Positions 18,760-28,537 of a stretch of 64,000 nucleotides of DNA are shown here, piece after piece (positions within the stretch are counted from its first letter, which is position 1; each line of letters starts with the position of its first letter). The notes under the pieces were generated by a model that made no database searches, had not been told where the DNA came from, and was given only the letters and a program-made list of their open reading frames with translations. This stretch comes from Pseudomonadota bacterium (GTDB taxonomy: Bacteria; Desulfobacterota; Desulfobacteria; Desulfobacterales; JAHIVH01). The position numbers were made by a program, and so were the translations under genes. The DNA is taken from NCBI GenBank assembly GCA_018816735.1, contig JAHIVH010000070.1, forward strand, positions 1 through 64,000. Direction: 5' to 3'.

Positions 18760-21666
18760 CTATGATTCAATGTAATCATCCCACAAAGCAATCACTTTTT
18801 CTCTTAATTGCTGAAACTCTTTCGCAAAAACCCGGGATTCCTTTTCCTGCAGATTCATTTTATGAACCCGGGATCTGTATTCAAGATACGCTTTCTTCAA
18901 AACAGCTTCTGTTTCGTTTTCAATGACGCCTTTTTCCGCCATCACCTGAAGAAGTCTCACGTTATCTGTCCATGTTGCAATTTCTTCAAACTCACTTGCT
19001 TTTAACAACACCAGGTATTGCACCAGAAACTCGATGTCCACGATACCCCCCTTATCCTGTTTCAGATCGAACCAGTCGCCACCTGAGGGTTTATGGGTTT
19101 GTCGCATGCGCTCTCGCATGCTTCTGATTTCTTCCTTCAGCTTGCCCGGGTCTCTTTTTTTACATAAAATCTCTTTCCGCATGGCATCGAACAGGGCAAA
19201 CAGGGCCTTGTCCCCGCAAATAGGGCGGGCTCTCACCAGAGCCTGATGTTCAAATGTCCATGCAGAATCCCTGTAATATTCGGCAAAGGAATCAATATGG
19301 CTGACGATTACTCCGGCACTCCCGCTGGGACGAAGCCGCATATCCACATCATATAAAACACCTGTTGATGTCCTTGCAGTTAACGCATGTATGATCTTCT
19401 GACCCAAACGATAAAAAAACTGGGTGTTGTCCATCGCTTGCCTGCCACTGGTGCTCCCCTTTTCCGCAGCATGCAAAAATACGAGGTCAAGGTCAGATGC
19501 ATACCCGAGTTCAATGCCCCCCAGCTTCCCAAACCCGATGATGGCAAATCCGGTATCATATTTGTCATTCCCTGGTGAAAAACCCGGTTTGCCATATTTC
19601 CGGACAAGATCTTGAAAATAAAGGGTCATTACCTTTGAGAGAATCGATTCTGCAATGTCTGTCAGATAATCGCTCACTTTCATCAACGGAAAAGCGCCAC
19701 TGATATCCGATACTGCCACACGAAGAACATTGACCTGCTTGAATACGCACATCTCCTCGATCTGGTACTCAAGGTCTTCCATGGGATATTTGCTCATCCT
19801 TTCTGCAAGCTCTTTTTCCATCGTCTTTCTCTCCCTTGGCACATGGAGTGTCCGGGTATCCAGAAGCTCATCCAAAAGAACCGGATGACGGGAGAGATAA
19901 GATATGATCCACGGGCTTTCACTGGCAAGCCTTATCAAATGATCCATGGCAGAAGGATTTTCAACAAGAAGTGCAATATAGCATGTCCGCCTTTCAATGG
20001 TTTTGATTAAATCCACAATTCTTGTCAAAATCAGGCAGGCATCACTTTGACTTTTTATTTTTTTAAGAATGGCAGGCATCAGCTTGTTCAGGCGATCCCG
20101 TCCGCCACGACTGAGAGATCTCGTATTGACGTCATTCCTCAAATAATCAAGCATCCTTATAATATCGCCGGCGTCTCCAAATCCGGCTTTTTTCAAATCA
20201 GCCATGGCCTGTTCGCCTGTGGAAATGTTCAGCCAGACGTTTTTTAACAGGTTATCATCACTGTCAGCCGCGGCGTCCTTTTCGGTTCCCACAAGAAGCT
20301 GGCTGAAGTGGTGGCGCACATGGTTCATATGCTTTTTCAGATTATGTTCGAAAAACGGCCATGAATCAAATCCCATTGAAAAAGCGAGACGGACTCTGTC
20401 TTTATGATTTGCCGGCAGATCATGGGTCTGTCCATCTGCGTATTCCTGAAGGCGATGTTCTGTATATCTTAAAAAAATATAGGCATTGATCAGTTCATCT
20501 TTAACATTTTGCGGGATATGCTCTTTGCGGGCAAGGATCCGAAGTATCTCCACGATCTCCTGTTTCCTCAAGGCCGGCTCCACACCGCCCCGAATCAATT
20601 GAAAAATCTGACCGAAAAACTCGATTTCCCGGATGCCCCCTGCACCCAATTTGATATTGTTTTTAAGGCCTTTTCGTTTCACCTCATTGACGATATTCTG
20701 CTTCATCTCCCGTAAAGAATCAAAGCTGGCATAGTCAAAATACCGTCTGTACACAAATGATTTTAAAATATCCGCAAGCCTTTTCTGGTCTTTTGGATCA
20801 CCTGTAATCATCCGTGCCTTGATAAATGCATATCGTTCCCATTCTCTTCCCTGTATCAAAAGGTAGTCCTCAAAAGATCCCAGGCTCATCACAATCGGCC
20901 CTGAGTTACCATAAGGCCTCAGCCTTAAATCCACCCTGAAAAGGATACCGTCCTCAGAGTTTTCACTGAAAATTTTCAAAACCCGCCTGGCAAGATCTGT
21001 AAAAAACGCTTCATTTGTAACTGGCGATTGCGCATTTCCTTTTTTTTTGGGCAACGGTGTTTCTGTAAACCCCGCATCCGGATATAAAAAAATCAGGTCT
21101 ATATCCGAAGAGAAATTCAACTCACACGCACCCAATTTCCCCATGGCCACAACGATAAATTTCTGGTCCGCGCCATCCGGCCCTTTTGGGACACCTGATT
21201 TTTCAACGGACCACTTGTAAAGCCGGTTTACACTATGTAATACACAGGCATCTGCAAACGCGGAGAGTTCTCTCATCGTCTCGGAAAGATCCGAATATTC
21301 GCCCAGATCCCGCCAGGCAATTCTCATCATTTCCCGCTGCCTCAACCGCCTTAGCGCTTTACCAAGCATCTCATCATTTTTAGAGCCTTTTATAACAGCA
21401 TGTACTCGTCCATCATACTCGCCTTCAATGTAAGGCCGTTTCAGGTCACCGGTTTTTAACAAATCATCTAAAAGTTCCGGATGATTGATGCAAATCCTTG
21501 CAATGAAATCACTCAGGGCGAAAGTCTTCAAAATTTCACCGTGAGGCATTAAATTCTCCGGAATACGGATCTTTTTTTCTTTAAGGGCATGAACAAAATC
21601 TTCCTGCCTTTTTAAGGCATCCCTCTCCAGTTCTTCAGGCAATTCGAAAACAGATGTCATTTTCAA
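18760..21666 (-). CDS. glnE: Bifunctional glutamine synthetase adenylyltransferase/deadenylase
   Basis: A 968-residue enzyme that inactivates glutamine synthetase by adenylylation and reverses it by phosphorolysis. Two nucleotidyltransferase domains are visible. The N-terminal removase has MGKLGACELNFSSDIDLIFL (about residues 175-195), and the C-terminal transferase has FGKLGGIELGYASDLDLVFL (about 720-740). Each is followed by RVDLRLRPYGNSGP or DVDMRLRPSGSAG. Length is near the usual 950. The ribosome binding site is weak. It is first of the glnE-glnD-small gene operon. No glnA or glnB is in the window. Confidence 0.95.
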   Translation of the reverse strand: MKMTSVFELPEELERDALKRQEDFVHALKEKKIRIPENLMPHGEILKTFALSDFIARICINHPELLDDLLKTGDLKRPYIEGEYDGRVHAVIKGSKNDEMLGKALRRLRQREMMRIAWRDLGEYSDLSETMRELSAFADACVLHSVNRLYKWSVEKSGVPKGPDGADQKFIVVAMGKLGACELNFSSDIDLIFLYPDAGFTETPLPKKKGNAQSPVTNEAFFTDLARRVLKIFSENSEDGILFRVDLRLRPYGNSGPIVMSLGSFEDYLLIQGREWERYAFIKARMITGDPKDQKRLADILKSFVYRRYFDYASFDSLREMKQNIVNEVKRKGLKNNIKLGAGGIREIEFFGQIFQLIRGGVEPALRKQEIVEILRILARKEHIPQNVKDELINAYIFLRYTEHRLQEYADGQTHDLPANHKDRVRLAFSMGFDSWPFFEHNLKKHMNHVRHHFSQLLVGTEKDAAADSDDNLLKNVWLNISTGEQAMADLKKAGFGDAGDIIRMLDYLRNDVNTRSLSRGGRDRLNKLMPAILKKIKSQSDACLILTRIVDLIKTIERRTCYIALLVENPSAMDHLIRLASESPWIISYLSRHPVLLDELLDTRTLHVPRERKTMEKELAERMSKYPMEDLEYQIEEMCVFKQVNVLRVAVSDISGAFPLMKVSDYLTDIAESILSKVMTLYFQDLVRKYGKPGFSPGNDKYDTGFAIIGFGKLGGIELGYASDLDLVFLHAAEKGSTSGRQAMDNTQFFYRLGQKIIHALTARTSTGVLYDVDMRLRPSGSAGVIVSHIDSFAEYYRDSAWTFEHQALVRARPICGDKALFALFDAMRKEILCKKRDPGKLKEEIRSMRERMRQTHKPSGGDWFDLKQDKGGIVDIEFLVQYLVLLKASEFEEIATWTDNVRLLQVMAEKGVIENETEAVLKKAYLEYRSRVHKMNLQEKESRVFAKEFQQLREKVIALWDDYIES

Positions 21667-21917
21667 TCCAGTTGAATAATGTTTTTTTGGGCTGTTTGTG
21701 TTACTTACAAATAAATAGTCGTTTTTTTTGTATATTACAATCCGATTTATATGAAAATCAAAAAATGCACCGATATTTCAAGAAAAAAAACGGCTGGTAT
21801 GGACAGCATAAATAACAGCAAGTATTTGAATTGACTTTTCTTATGATTTTAACCATATTGAACCGTACAGAAAAAATGAGCAAAGACCTTCGAACTCGTT
21901 AAAAAGGTGACGCCCAT

Positions 21918-24323
21918 ATGTCCATCCCGAACGATACGATTGCACGATTGATGCACGAAAATGAACGTTTACGATCAGAGCTGGCTGCTCTGAAACAAAG
22001 CCCATTATCCCACCGCAATAATCAGAACGAATCGGGCAACGGTTTAGACAAGGATAAATTGCGAGCCATCCTGGAGGCAATTCCCATTGCCGTGGCATGG
22101 GCAGATATCGATGGCATTGTCGAATTTACCAACCGAAAATTCGTTGAGCTGTTCGGATACACCATGAACGAGGTCCCTACGCTTCAGGACTGGTTAAGGC
22201 TGGCATATCCCGACCCTGAATACCGGGAGTTCATTCTGTTAAAATGGCTTGCTGCACTTGAACAAGCACACCGGACAGGAGGAGAAATGGGGTCCGACGT
22301 GGCCGACATCACCTGCAAGGATGGCTCAATCCGAAATGTGGAGATCAAGGCAACATTGATTTCGAATTGCACACTGGCAATTTTTGATGATTTAACAGAA
22401 TCAAAACAGACACAGAAGGCTCTGCTGGAATCGGAATCCCGCTTTAAAGCTATTTTTAACGGTGCCAGGGATGGCATGCTGGTCGCAGACAGCCGGACTC
22501 AAAAGTTCTGTCTGGCCAATGAATCGATTCTGGATATGCTGGGATACACTGAAAATGAAATCCTGAATATGGATGTTGCCAACATCCATCCTCAGGGTTC
22601 CCTGAAAGAGGTGAATGCATATTTTGACCGCCAAATCAGGGGTGAAGTTTATATTGCACCCAGCTTGCCGGTCAAACGGAAAAACGGTGACATTTTCTAT
22701 GCGGATATAAGCTCTGGCCCATTGATCATTGATGGCCGGAAATGCCAAATCGGTATTTTCCGGGATATTTCCGAGCGTAAAAAATACGAAGAAGCCATTC
22801 TGCAGGAACGGGATTTTTCAGAAACGGCATTGAACAGCCTGCCTGGCATTTTTTATATGTTTGATCAAACCGGACGGTTTCTAAGGTGGAACCGGAACTT
22901 CGAAACGATTTCCGGATACTCATCAGAAGAAATGAAACAGATCTCGCCCTTAGATCTGTTTCAAGGAGAAGACAAAACCCATATTCAGGAAAGAATCCTT
23001 TTGGCCTTTGAAAAAGGATCATCTGATGCAGAAGCCAATCTCATCACCAAAAATGGAGATAAAATTCCCCATTACTTCACAGGGCTATTGTCACATATCG
23101 GGGGCGCACCTTGTCTTGTCGGCATGGGGATTGATATATCCCGCCGGAAACAGGCGGAAAAAATGCAGGCACTGGGTCAACTGGCCGGCGGCATTGCTCA
23201 TGACTTCAACAACCAGCTGTCAGCCATTCTGGGGTTTGCTGAAATGCTGGTGGCCGCCATTGACAATGAAGATCTGCGATACTACGCGGAAATGATTGCC
23301 CGCGCGGCAACACGTTCCGCCGACCTGACACGGCAATTACTGGCCTTTGCCCACAAAGGGAAATATCAGGCAGAACCGGTGGATATCCACATTATTATCG
23401 CGGAGGTGGTTGCTTTGCTAAACCGCAGCATCGACAAACGCATCACCATCAAACAAATCTTTTCAGCTGATCCAGCCACCACAATGGGTGATCCCAACCA
23501 AATTCAAAATGCATTTCTCAATCTGGCTATCAACGGCCGGGATGCCATGCCTGATGGCGGAGAATTGATATTTTCTACGTCCGATATGTTCCTGGATGAC
23601 GCCTTTTGCCGAAATGCCACATTTGATATCGAACCCGGCCATTACCTGCAGATAGCCGTCACAGATACCGGCAAGGGGATGGAAGATGAAATTCAGAGAC
23701 ATATTTATGAACCCTTCTTCACCACAAAGGAAATAGGGAAAGGCACGGGAATGGGTCTGGCTGCAGTTTATGGTACAATCAAAAATCATAAAGGCGCCAT
23801 AACGGTAAACAGCAAACCAGGGCAGGGCAGCACCTTCTATGTCTATCTGCCGATAATCGAGGAAACCGCTGTACTTGAAAAACCGGCGCCCCGGACCAGT
23901 GAATCCAATGGCAATACAGCTCTTATCCTTGTTGTGGATGATGAAGAGATGATACGGATGCTGGCAGGCGAAATCCTCCATGCTCTGGGATATGAAGTGA
24001 TAACGTGTAAAGACGGGAATGAGGCTGTGGCCACCTACCAGAAGGACTGGGAACGAATCCACCTGGTCATTCTCGACCTGGTGATGCCTGGTATCAGTGG
24101 CGCTGAAACCTTTGCCGCACTGCGCAGAATAAATCCCCTATCCAAAGTTCTGTTATCCTCAGGCTACAGTATAGACGGTCAGGCCCAATCCCTTTTGGAT
24201 GGCGGGGCGCTGGATTTCATCCAAAAACCGTTTACCATCAGTCAGCTGACTGCAAAAGTGGCGGAAGCGCTAAAACAGCCTGTACCTGAAAGACAAACCA
24301 ATAATAAAAGCCATCACCTTTAA
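21918..24323 (+). CDS. Cytosolic PAS-domain hybrid sensor histidine kinase
   Basis: An 801-residue hybrid kinase without membrane segments. After a short coiled coil (DTIARLMHENERLRSELAAL) come three PAS domains (about residues 50-160, 165-285 and 290-410). The phosphoacceptor His lies in GGIAHDFNNQLSAILGFAEM (about 418). The ATPase domain has the N box NLAINGRDAM and G boxes DTGKGM and GTGMGLAAVYG. A C-terminal receiver domain (about 665-790) has phosphoacceptor Asp in LVILDLVMPG. AAGGTGA is at proper spacing before the start. No partner response regulator adjoins it; target unknown. Confidence 0.9.
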   Translation: MSIPNDTIARLMHENERLRSELAALKQSPLSHRNNQNESGNGLDKDKLRAILEAIPIAVAWADIDGIVEFTNRKFVELFGYTMNEVPTLQDWLRLAYPDPEYREFILLKWLAALEQAHRTGGEMGSDVADITCKDGSIRNVEIKATLISNCTLAIFDDLTESKQTQKALLESESRFKAIFNGARDGMLVADSRTQKFCLANESILDMLGYTENEILNMDVANIHPQGSLKEVNAYFDRQIRGEVYIAPSLPVKRKNGDIFYADISSGPLIIDGRKCQIGIFRDISERKKYEEAILQERDFSETALNSLPGIFYMFDQTGRFLRWNRNFETISGYSSEEMKQISPLDLFQGEDKTHIQERILLAFEKGSSDAEANLITKNGDKIPHYFTGLLSHIGGAPCLVGMGIDISRRKQAEKMQALGQLAGGIAHDFNNQLSAILGFAEMLVAAIDNEDLRYYAEMIARAATRSADLTRQLLAFAHKGKYQAEPVDIHIIIAEVVALLNRSIDKRITIKQIFSADPATTMGDPNQIQNAFLNLAINGRDAMPDGGELIFSTSDMFLDDAFCRNATFDIEPGHYLQIAVTDTGKGMEDEIQRHIYEPFFTTKEIGKGTGMGLAAVYGTIKNHKGAITVNSKPGQGSTFYVYLPIIEETAVLEKPAPRTSESNGNTALILVVDDEEMIRMLAGEILHALGYEVITCKDGNEAVATYQKDWERIHLVILDLVMPGISGAETFAALRRINPLSKVLLSSGYSIDGQAQSLLDGGALDFIQKPFTISQLTAKVAEALKQPVPERQTNNKSHHL

Positions 24324-24475
24324 TCGCCCATATGAATCATATTGGCCTTTTTAAAAAAAATCACTGCATCGCCATCTGTATGACCGGGTTCCATATGAAA
24401 TACGTTTACATCATCCCCGTTCATATTTCGCCCTGAGGGAACAGGATTCTCAATCAGCGAAGGGTTATCAACCAT
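24320..24475 (-). pseudogene. Internal fragment of an MBL-fold hydrolase
   Basis: Between the hybrid kinase and the peptidase gene, the minus strand encodes 51 codons. They contain FHMEPGHTDGDAVIFFKKAN followed by MIHMGD and then TAA. This matches the metal-ligand region of metallo-beta-lactamase-fold proteins (GHTDGD...HMGD), which normally continues 80 or more residues on both sides. The frame is closed just upstream by TGA, and the N-terminal HxHxDH motif is absent. It is therefore an internal remnant, not a working enzyme. The start overlaps the last bases of the M20 peptidase gene in another frame. Confidence 0.7.
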
Positions 24476-25778
24476 TCAATCTTTGAATCAGGCTGAAAAT
24501 GGCCTGAGTACCGAATTCCAGGCATCTCACAGGAATCCGCTCGTTTTCGGAATGAACCAGTTTGGCGAACTCAAACCCTTTCGGTAAATTCATTGGTGTA
24601 AAGCCATAGGTCTGGATACCTAATCTTGAAAAAAATCTCGCACCTGTCATTGCAGGCATTAAAAAGGGGATTGGTATACATCCGGGATCCTTTTCCCGAA
24701 GGATATCAGCAAGCATTTCAAAATGGGTTAGATCAATTTCTGAAGAGCACGGTTCATAACGGGCAACCTCCAAATCCATGTCGACTTTTGTCAGGTGTTT
24801 TATTTCAGAGATCAAATCATCCGGTTGATAACCGGGAAGTATCCGTCCATCAATCTGAAAATGAATTTCAGAAGGGACAACATTAATCTTTTCACCACCA
24901 TTGATGATCGTGACATTTGCATTATGATGAAAAAGCGGATCGAAAAGGTCTCCTCTTTCCCCCAGCATATCAATACACAAATTTGTAAACAGTGGATTCA
25001 AAAGAAATTTTAAAAAAAAGGCCTGATGAAGCGGCAGATTATCGGCCATCGCAGTGACCATGTCTCTCGTGATTTTGGGAATATGGACAGACAGTCGTTT
25101 TTTTCCGAGGGTTGAAAGCATTCTGCCCAGTTTAGCCGCTGCACTATCCTTTATCCGATGGGCAGCATGCCCACTGCGTCCCGTCACTTTTCCCTTTATC
25201 CAGCAAATTTGCTTTTCTCCGATCTGAATAAGATAAAGCCTTTTTTTCCCAACAAAAACAGGAAAACCGCCGAATTCTCCTATGGCGTACTTGACATGTT
25301 CAAATTGACCGGGATGGTTTTCAACAAGATATTTTGCGCCAGCATTCCCACCGGACTCCTCATCGCTCAATGCGCTAAAAATGATATCACCTGACGGCTT
25401 AACGCCTTCTTCTTTGGTTCGCAGAAGCGCGGAAATCATCATGGCGATGCCTCCCTTCATATCCAGCGCCCCTCGCCCCCATAGATAATCGTCTGCCAGC
25501 GCTCCTTCAAAAGGCGGATATTTCCAGCCATCATCTTTTGCCGGAACAACATCGACATGGCCGTACATCAGAAATGGAGGAGCACTTCCCCTACCCTTTA
25601 ACCTGGCGATGAGATTTGGCCGTCTTTCATTCTGTGCATAAAGTGATGTTTCAAAACCATTTTTATCGAAAATCTTCTTGATGAATAAAATGCACTCTTT
25701 TTCATTGCCCGGTGGATTTGACGTATCAAACCGAATGAGTGCTTTAAGTAAATCAGCTGGATTTTTGAAGATCGCCAT
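24468..25778 (-). CDS. M20-family metallopeptidase (ArgE/DapE/carboxypeptidase G2 type)
   Basis: A 436-residue di-zinc amidohydrolase or peptidase. Metal ligands are visible in order: His and Asp of MYGHVDVVP (about residues 70-78), Asp of GRGALDMKGG (about 105), Glu-Glu of SDEESGGNAG, and a later HSENE near the C-terminus. The dimerisation lid lies between (KGKVTGRSGHAAHRIKDS). Family members include acetylornithine deacetylase, succinyl-diaminopimelate desuccinylase and broad dipeptidases. Sequence features here do not decide among them, and no arg or dap genes adjoin it. It is a single-gene unit. Confidence 0.85.
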   Translation of the reverse strand: MAIFKNPADLLKALIRFDTSNPPGNEKECILFIKKIFDKNGFETSLYAQNERRPNLIARLKGRGSAPPFLMYGHVDVVPAKDDGWKYPPFEGALADDYLWGRGALDMKGGIAMMISALLRTKEEGVKPSGDIIFSALSDEESGGNAGAKYLVENHPGQFEHVKYAIGEFGGFPVFVGKKRLYLIQIGEKQICWIKGKVTGRSGHAAHRIKDSAAAKLGRMLSTLGKKRLSVHIPKITRDMVTAMADNLPLHQAFFLKFLLNPLFTNLCIDMLGERGDLFDPLFHHNANVTIINGGEKINVVPSEIHFQIDGRILPGYQPDDLISEIKHLTKVDMDLEVARYEPCSSEIDLTHFEMLADILREKDPGCIPIPFLMPAMTGARFFSRLGIQTYGFTPMNLPKGFEFAKLVHSENERIPVRCLEFGTQAIFSLIQRLNG

Positions 25779-25958
25779 GCCTCGGATTTAAATTTGAATA
25801 GTCGTTTAATGTAATTACGCCATTCCAGCCCCTATTGCAGCAGAAAAAACAGGCATTTCTGAAATCTGGGCGCTGGAAACAAAATGGTCGTAAAGTTTTT
25901 CACTGCATAGTACGATGAAATATTTTTTTAAATCAAGTATTTTATAGGGGGGCGAACA

Positions 25959-27182
25959 ATGTCACTTGAAACCGTAATCGTATGGGTTGAAAAATATCCA
26001 TTTTTCGTGCAGCTGATCAAAGTCGGTGGTGTGGCAGCTCTCAGTTTTATTTTTTATTTTATAGCCAAGCTTTTCGTGCTTAAATGGCTTACAATGCTGG
26101 CAGGGAAAACAAAAACAAAGCTGGATGATATTCTGATGCAGGATACGGTTATCCGCAGATTATCATATATTGTGCCCTTAATCATTATATTCAGCTTTGC
26201 CCATGTGGTTCCATTTGCCGAAGCGATTATTCAAAAGGCGTCCTTTGCCCTTATATCCGTATTTGTACTTCTGAATATCGGTGCCATTCTGACCGGCTTC
26301 AATGATATTTATTTGACACCGGAAATGTCAAAGGGAAGACCCTTAAAGGGATATGTGCAGATTCTGAAGCTTTTGATATACATCGCAGGCGGCATTATCA
26401 TATTAAGCTTTCTCCTTGAACGTTCACCGCTCATTTTATTAAGCGGATTTGGTGCCATGACCGCTGTGCTCCTTCTGGTTTTCCGGGATACAATTTTATC
26501 CTTTATCGCAAGCCTTCAGATCACGACAAATGATCTTGTTCGTGTTGGCGATTGGATCGAGATTCCGAAATACGGCGCAGACGGAGATGTTATCGATATC
26601 GCCCTGCACACAGTGACCATTCAGAATTGGGACAAAACATTGACGGTTGTACCCACACATAAGGTGATAGAGGAGACTTTTAAGAACTGGCGTGGAATGA
26701 AACTCAGCGGCGGCAGACGTATAAAGAGATCGGTTTATATTGATATGACAAGCATCAGGTTCTGTGATGAAAAAATGATCGAAAAATTCAGCCGATATCA
26801 ATTAATATCCGACTATATGAAACACAAAAGGGAAGATATTGAGCAACACAACAAAAGGCTTGGTATCGATACCAGCAACCGGGTTAACGGCCGGAGATTG
26901 ACAAATGTCGGTACGTTCAGGGCATATATTGAGGCGTATCTTCGGAATCAAAAAAATATTCACAAAGAAATGACATTTCTTGTTCGCCAGATGCCGCCTG
27001 GCGCAGATGGCTTACCTATAGAAATTTATGTTTTTTCAAATGACACGGTCTGGGCAAATTATGAAGCCATACAGGCGGATATATTCGATCATATACTGGC
27101 GGTTCTTCCGGAATTTGACCTTCGCATATTTCAAAATCCGACTGGCAGGGATTTTGGTAAATTATTGGTAAACGGTACATAG
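25959..27182 (+). CDS. MscS-family mechanosensitive channel (YbdG-like)
   Basis: A 407-residue membrane protein with about five hydrophobic helices in the first 190 residues. The MscS core follows: pore-lining helix LSGFGAMTAVLLLVFRDTI, then the beta domain VRVGDWIEIPKYGADGDVID and VVPTHKVIEETFKNWRGM. The C-terminal extension (VNGRRLTNVGTFRAYIEAYL, VRQMPPGADGLPIEIYVF) and total length match the YbdG/MscM subgroup (E. coli YbdG 415 residues). Members release solutes on mild hypo-osmotic shock or sense osmotic stress. A run of Gs (GGGGGG) precedes the ATG as ribosome binding site. Single-gene unit. Confidence 0.9.
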   Translation: MSLETVIVWVEKYPFFVQLIKVGGVAALSFIFYFIAKLFVLKWLTMLAGKTKTKLDDILMQDTVIRRLSYIVPLIIIFSFAHVVPFAEAIIQKASFALISVFVLLNIGAILTGFNDIYLTPEMSKGRPLKGYVQILKLLIYIAGGIIILSFLLERSPLILLSGFGAMTAVLLLVFRDTILSFIASLQITTNDLVRVGDWIEIPKYGADGDVIDIALHTVTIQNWDKTLTVVPTHKVIEETFKNWRGMKLSGGRRIKRSVYIDMTSIRFCDEKMIEKFSRYQLISDYMKHKREDIEQHNKRLGIDTSNRVNGRRLTNVGTFRAYIEAYLRNQKNIHKEMTFLVRQMPPGADGLPIEIYVFSNDTVWANYEAIQADIFDHILAVLPEFDLRIFQNPTGRDFGKLLVNGT

Positions 27183-27284
27183 CAACAATAAGGAAAAATC
27201 CATGTCAATCAGAGCCAATTTTTCGGTGTTGGGTTTTATAGTTGCGCTTTGCTGGTATGAGCCTGTCGTGTATTGTTGTATTTT

Positions 27285-27479
27285 TTATACTAGCAAACTC
27301 CAGATCATTTTAGCGGCAATACCGATCAACACAAAACCAATAATAAGCTTAACCTGGTTCTGTTTCAGTTTTTCGGTCATCAGCCAGGCCCCTGCGATCG
27401 CTCCAAGAGCCGAACCGATAGCGGTAAAACTCAATAAGGGGACACGAATATGACCAATGGCCGCCATAGCATGTTGCAA
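27285..27479 (-). pseudogene. C-terminal remnant of a TauE/SafE-type permease
   Basis: The minus strand encodes about 64 residues ending in a stop at 27285. It contains AAIGHIRVPLLSFTAIGSAL, GAIAGAWLMTEKLKQNQVKL and IIGFVLIGIAAKMIWSLLV. That is the last two membrane helices of TauE/SafE-like anion exporters, whose full length is about 250 residues. A TGA lies two codons upstream of the first usable TTG, and no upstream frame carries the rest, so the gene is 5'-deleted. Not functional as it stands. Confidence 0.65.
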
Positions 27480-27531
27480 TCTTCAAAAATTCCGTTGGAG
27501 TGATGCCTCCCTCACATGGGAAGAAAAAATT

Positions 27532-28122
27532 TCAATTACTGCCACTTACCAGTGTTAATATGTTTATGATGAATTCTCTGATTTTATTGTTCCATTCCCT
27601 ATGATCTATGCTGTTATTTACATACCCATAAATCCGACTGGCTTTCATGTTGTCCCAGGCTAATTCAAGATCATCTGTTTTATGCAGGCTTATGGATGGT
27701 GATAATTGAATTTCCGGATTCCATTTATCTATAGTCCAGGCGTTCATGGCTAAATTGCTATAATCCGTTTTGATTTTGATTGTCGAAGAATCCCGGATGG
27801 AATTAATCGCAATACTATTTCTATTGACATTTACAATTAACTCATACTCCTCATCTGCATCTTTATCAGAACCAACTTTCTTTATGCCATTCAAATCTAT
27901 TTTTATCGTTTTTTGTTCGATTTTTTCCAGTCTTTTTATCTGATTCATTACATCTGGTCCTAAAATGTTTTTTGCTTCATCACCTTCATAAGAAATAACA
28001 ACAGGACAAACTTCACAATCGGGATTTAATGGTTTTACTTTTTCAGCATAACCAATAAAAGGCAGCATTAACAAAAAAAAGAAAATCCATAATAAATATT
28101 TAAAATAAAATTTCATACGCAT
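27532..28122 (-). CDS. Secreted protein of unknown function
   Basis: A 196-residue protein with a signal peptide (KYLLWIFFFLLMLPFIGYAE). No domain is recognised. Two cysteines close together after the signal (DCEVCPVV) could form a disulfide. The remainder is rich in Lys, Asp and Asn, with alternating hydrophobic residues suggesting beta structure. Base composition is noticeably more AT-rich than flanking housekeeping genes, and it lies between two gene remnants, so horizontal acquisition is plausible. ATG at 28122 or two codons downstream would both give a signal peptide. Confidence 0.65.
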   Translation of the reverse strand: MRMKFYFKYLLWIFFFLLMLPFIGYAEKVKPLNPDCEVCPVVISYEGDEAKNILGPDVMNQIKRLEKIEQKTIKIDLNGIKKVGSDKDADEEYELIVNVNRNSIAINSIRDSSTIKIKTDYSNLAMNAWTIDKWNPEIQLSPSISLHKTDDLELAWDNMKASRIYGYVNNSIDHREWNNKIREFIINILTLVSGSN

Positions 28123-28197
28123 GCGTTTCTCCGATCTCTTTTTCTGTCTCGTTTTGTTTATATAGCCACAAGCACAGATTTTTTACAAAAAATAAAT

Positions 28198-28389
28198 TCA
28201 GGTCATCTTTATATATAGGGCGAATCTTGCTTTAAAAATTGCATTGATACCATGCTTTCTTTGAACCATGATAAATTCTTTTAGGCCAAAAGCTGAATAA
28301 CCTATTGTATATAAATCATAATTTGATTTTTTTGATGTTATGACAGCGTTCCATGAACGCAAACAACCCAATGAACACAAGCAACCCAA
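28198..28389 (-). pseudogene. Frameshifted N-terminal fragment of a DUF488 protein
   Basis: The minus strand encodes LYTIGYSAFGLKEFIMVQRK followed by HGINAI, which matches the opening of DUF488 proteins (YTIGxS...EEFI..L..HGI..VVDVR). Just after HGINAI the frame leaves the family pattern. In a neighbouring frame the next codons read D-S-P-Y, the expected SSPYS element, and then stop. So a frameshift near 28230 followed by a stop broke the gene; the remaining 70 or more residues are missing. The 28122-28537 interval otherwise holds only AT-rich sequence and two AACCCAA-rich stretches near 28365. Confidence 0.55.
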
Positions 28390-28537
28390 CCATTCAGGAA
28401 GAGACTCTCACCCCCTGCCCCCATCAAAACGACCCGCTGTAACATAGATTTATATTGATTTGCTGACTGAATATGGTAAGTGGGGACATTAAAATGGATT
28501 TTAAACTGTTTTTATTAATGAATAACGATATATAAAT

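Noticed and set aside
23463..24062. 199-codon open frame opposite the hybrid kinase
   Set aside because: Overlaps the ATPase and receiver domains of the kinase in antisense; no domain or signal.
27483..27530. In-frame TGA upstream of the TauE/SafE remnant considered as a second selenocysteine site
   Set aside because: No SECIS-like hairpin follows, the family has no conserved Cys there, and the upstream frame carries no TauE sequence.
28355..28395. AACCCAA-rich stretch considered as a short tandem repeat or CRISPR-like unit
   Set aside because: Only two or three imperfect units, no regular spacing.
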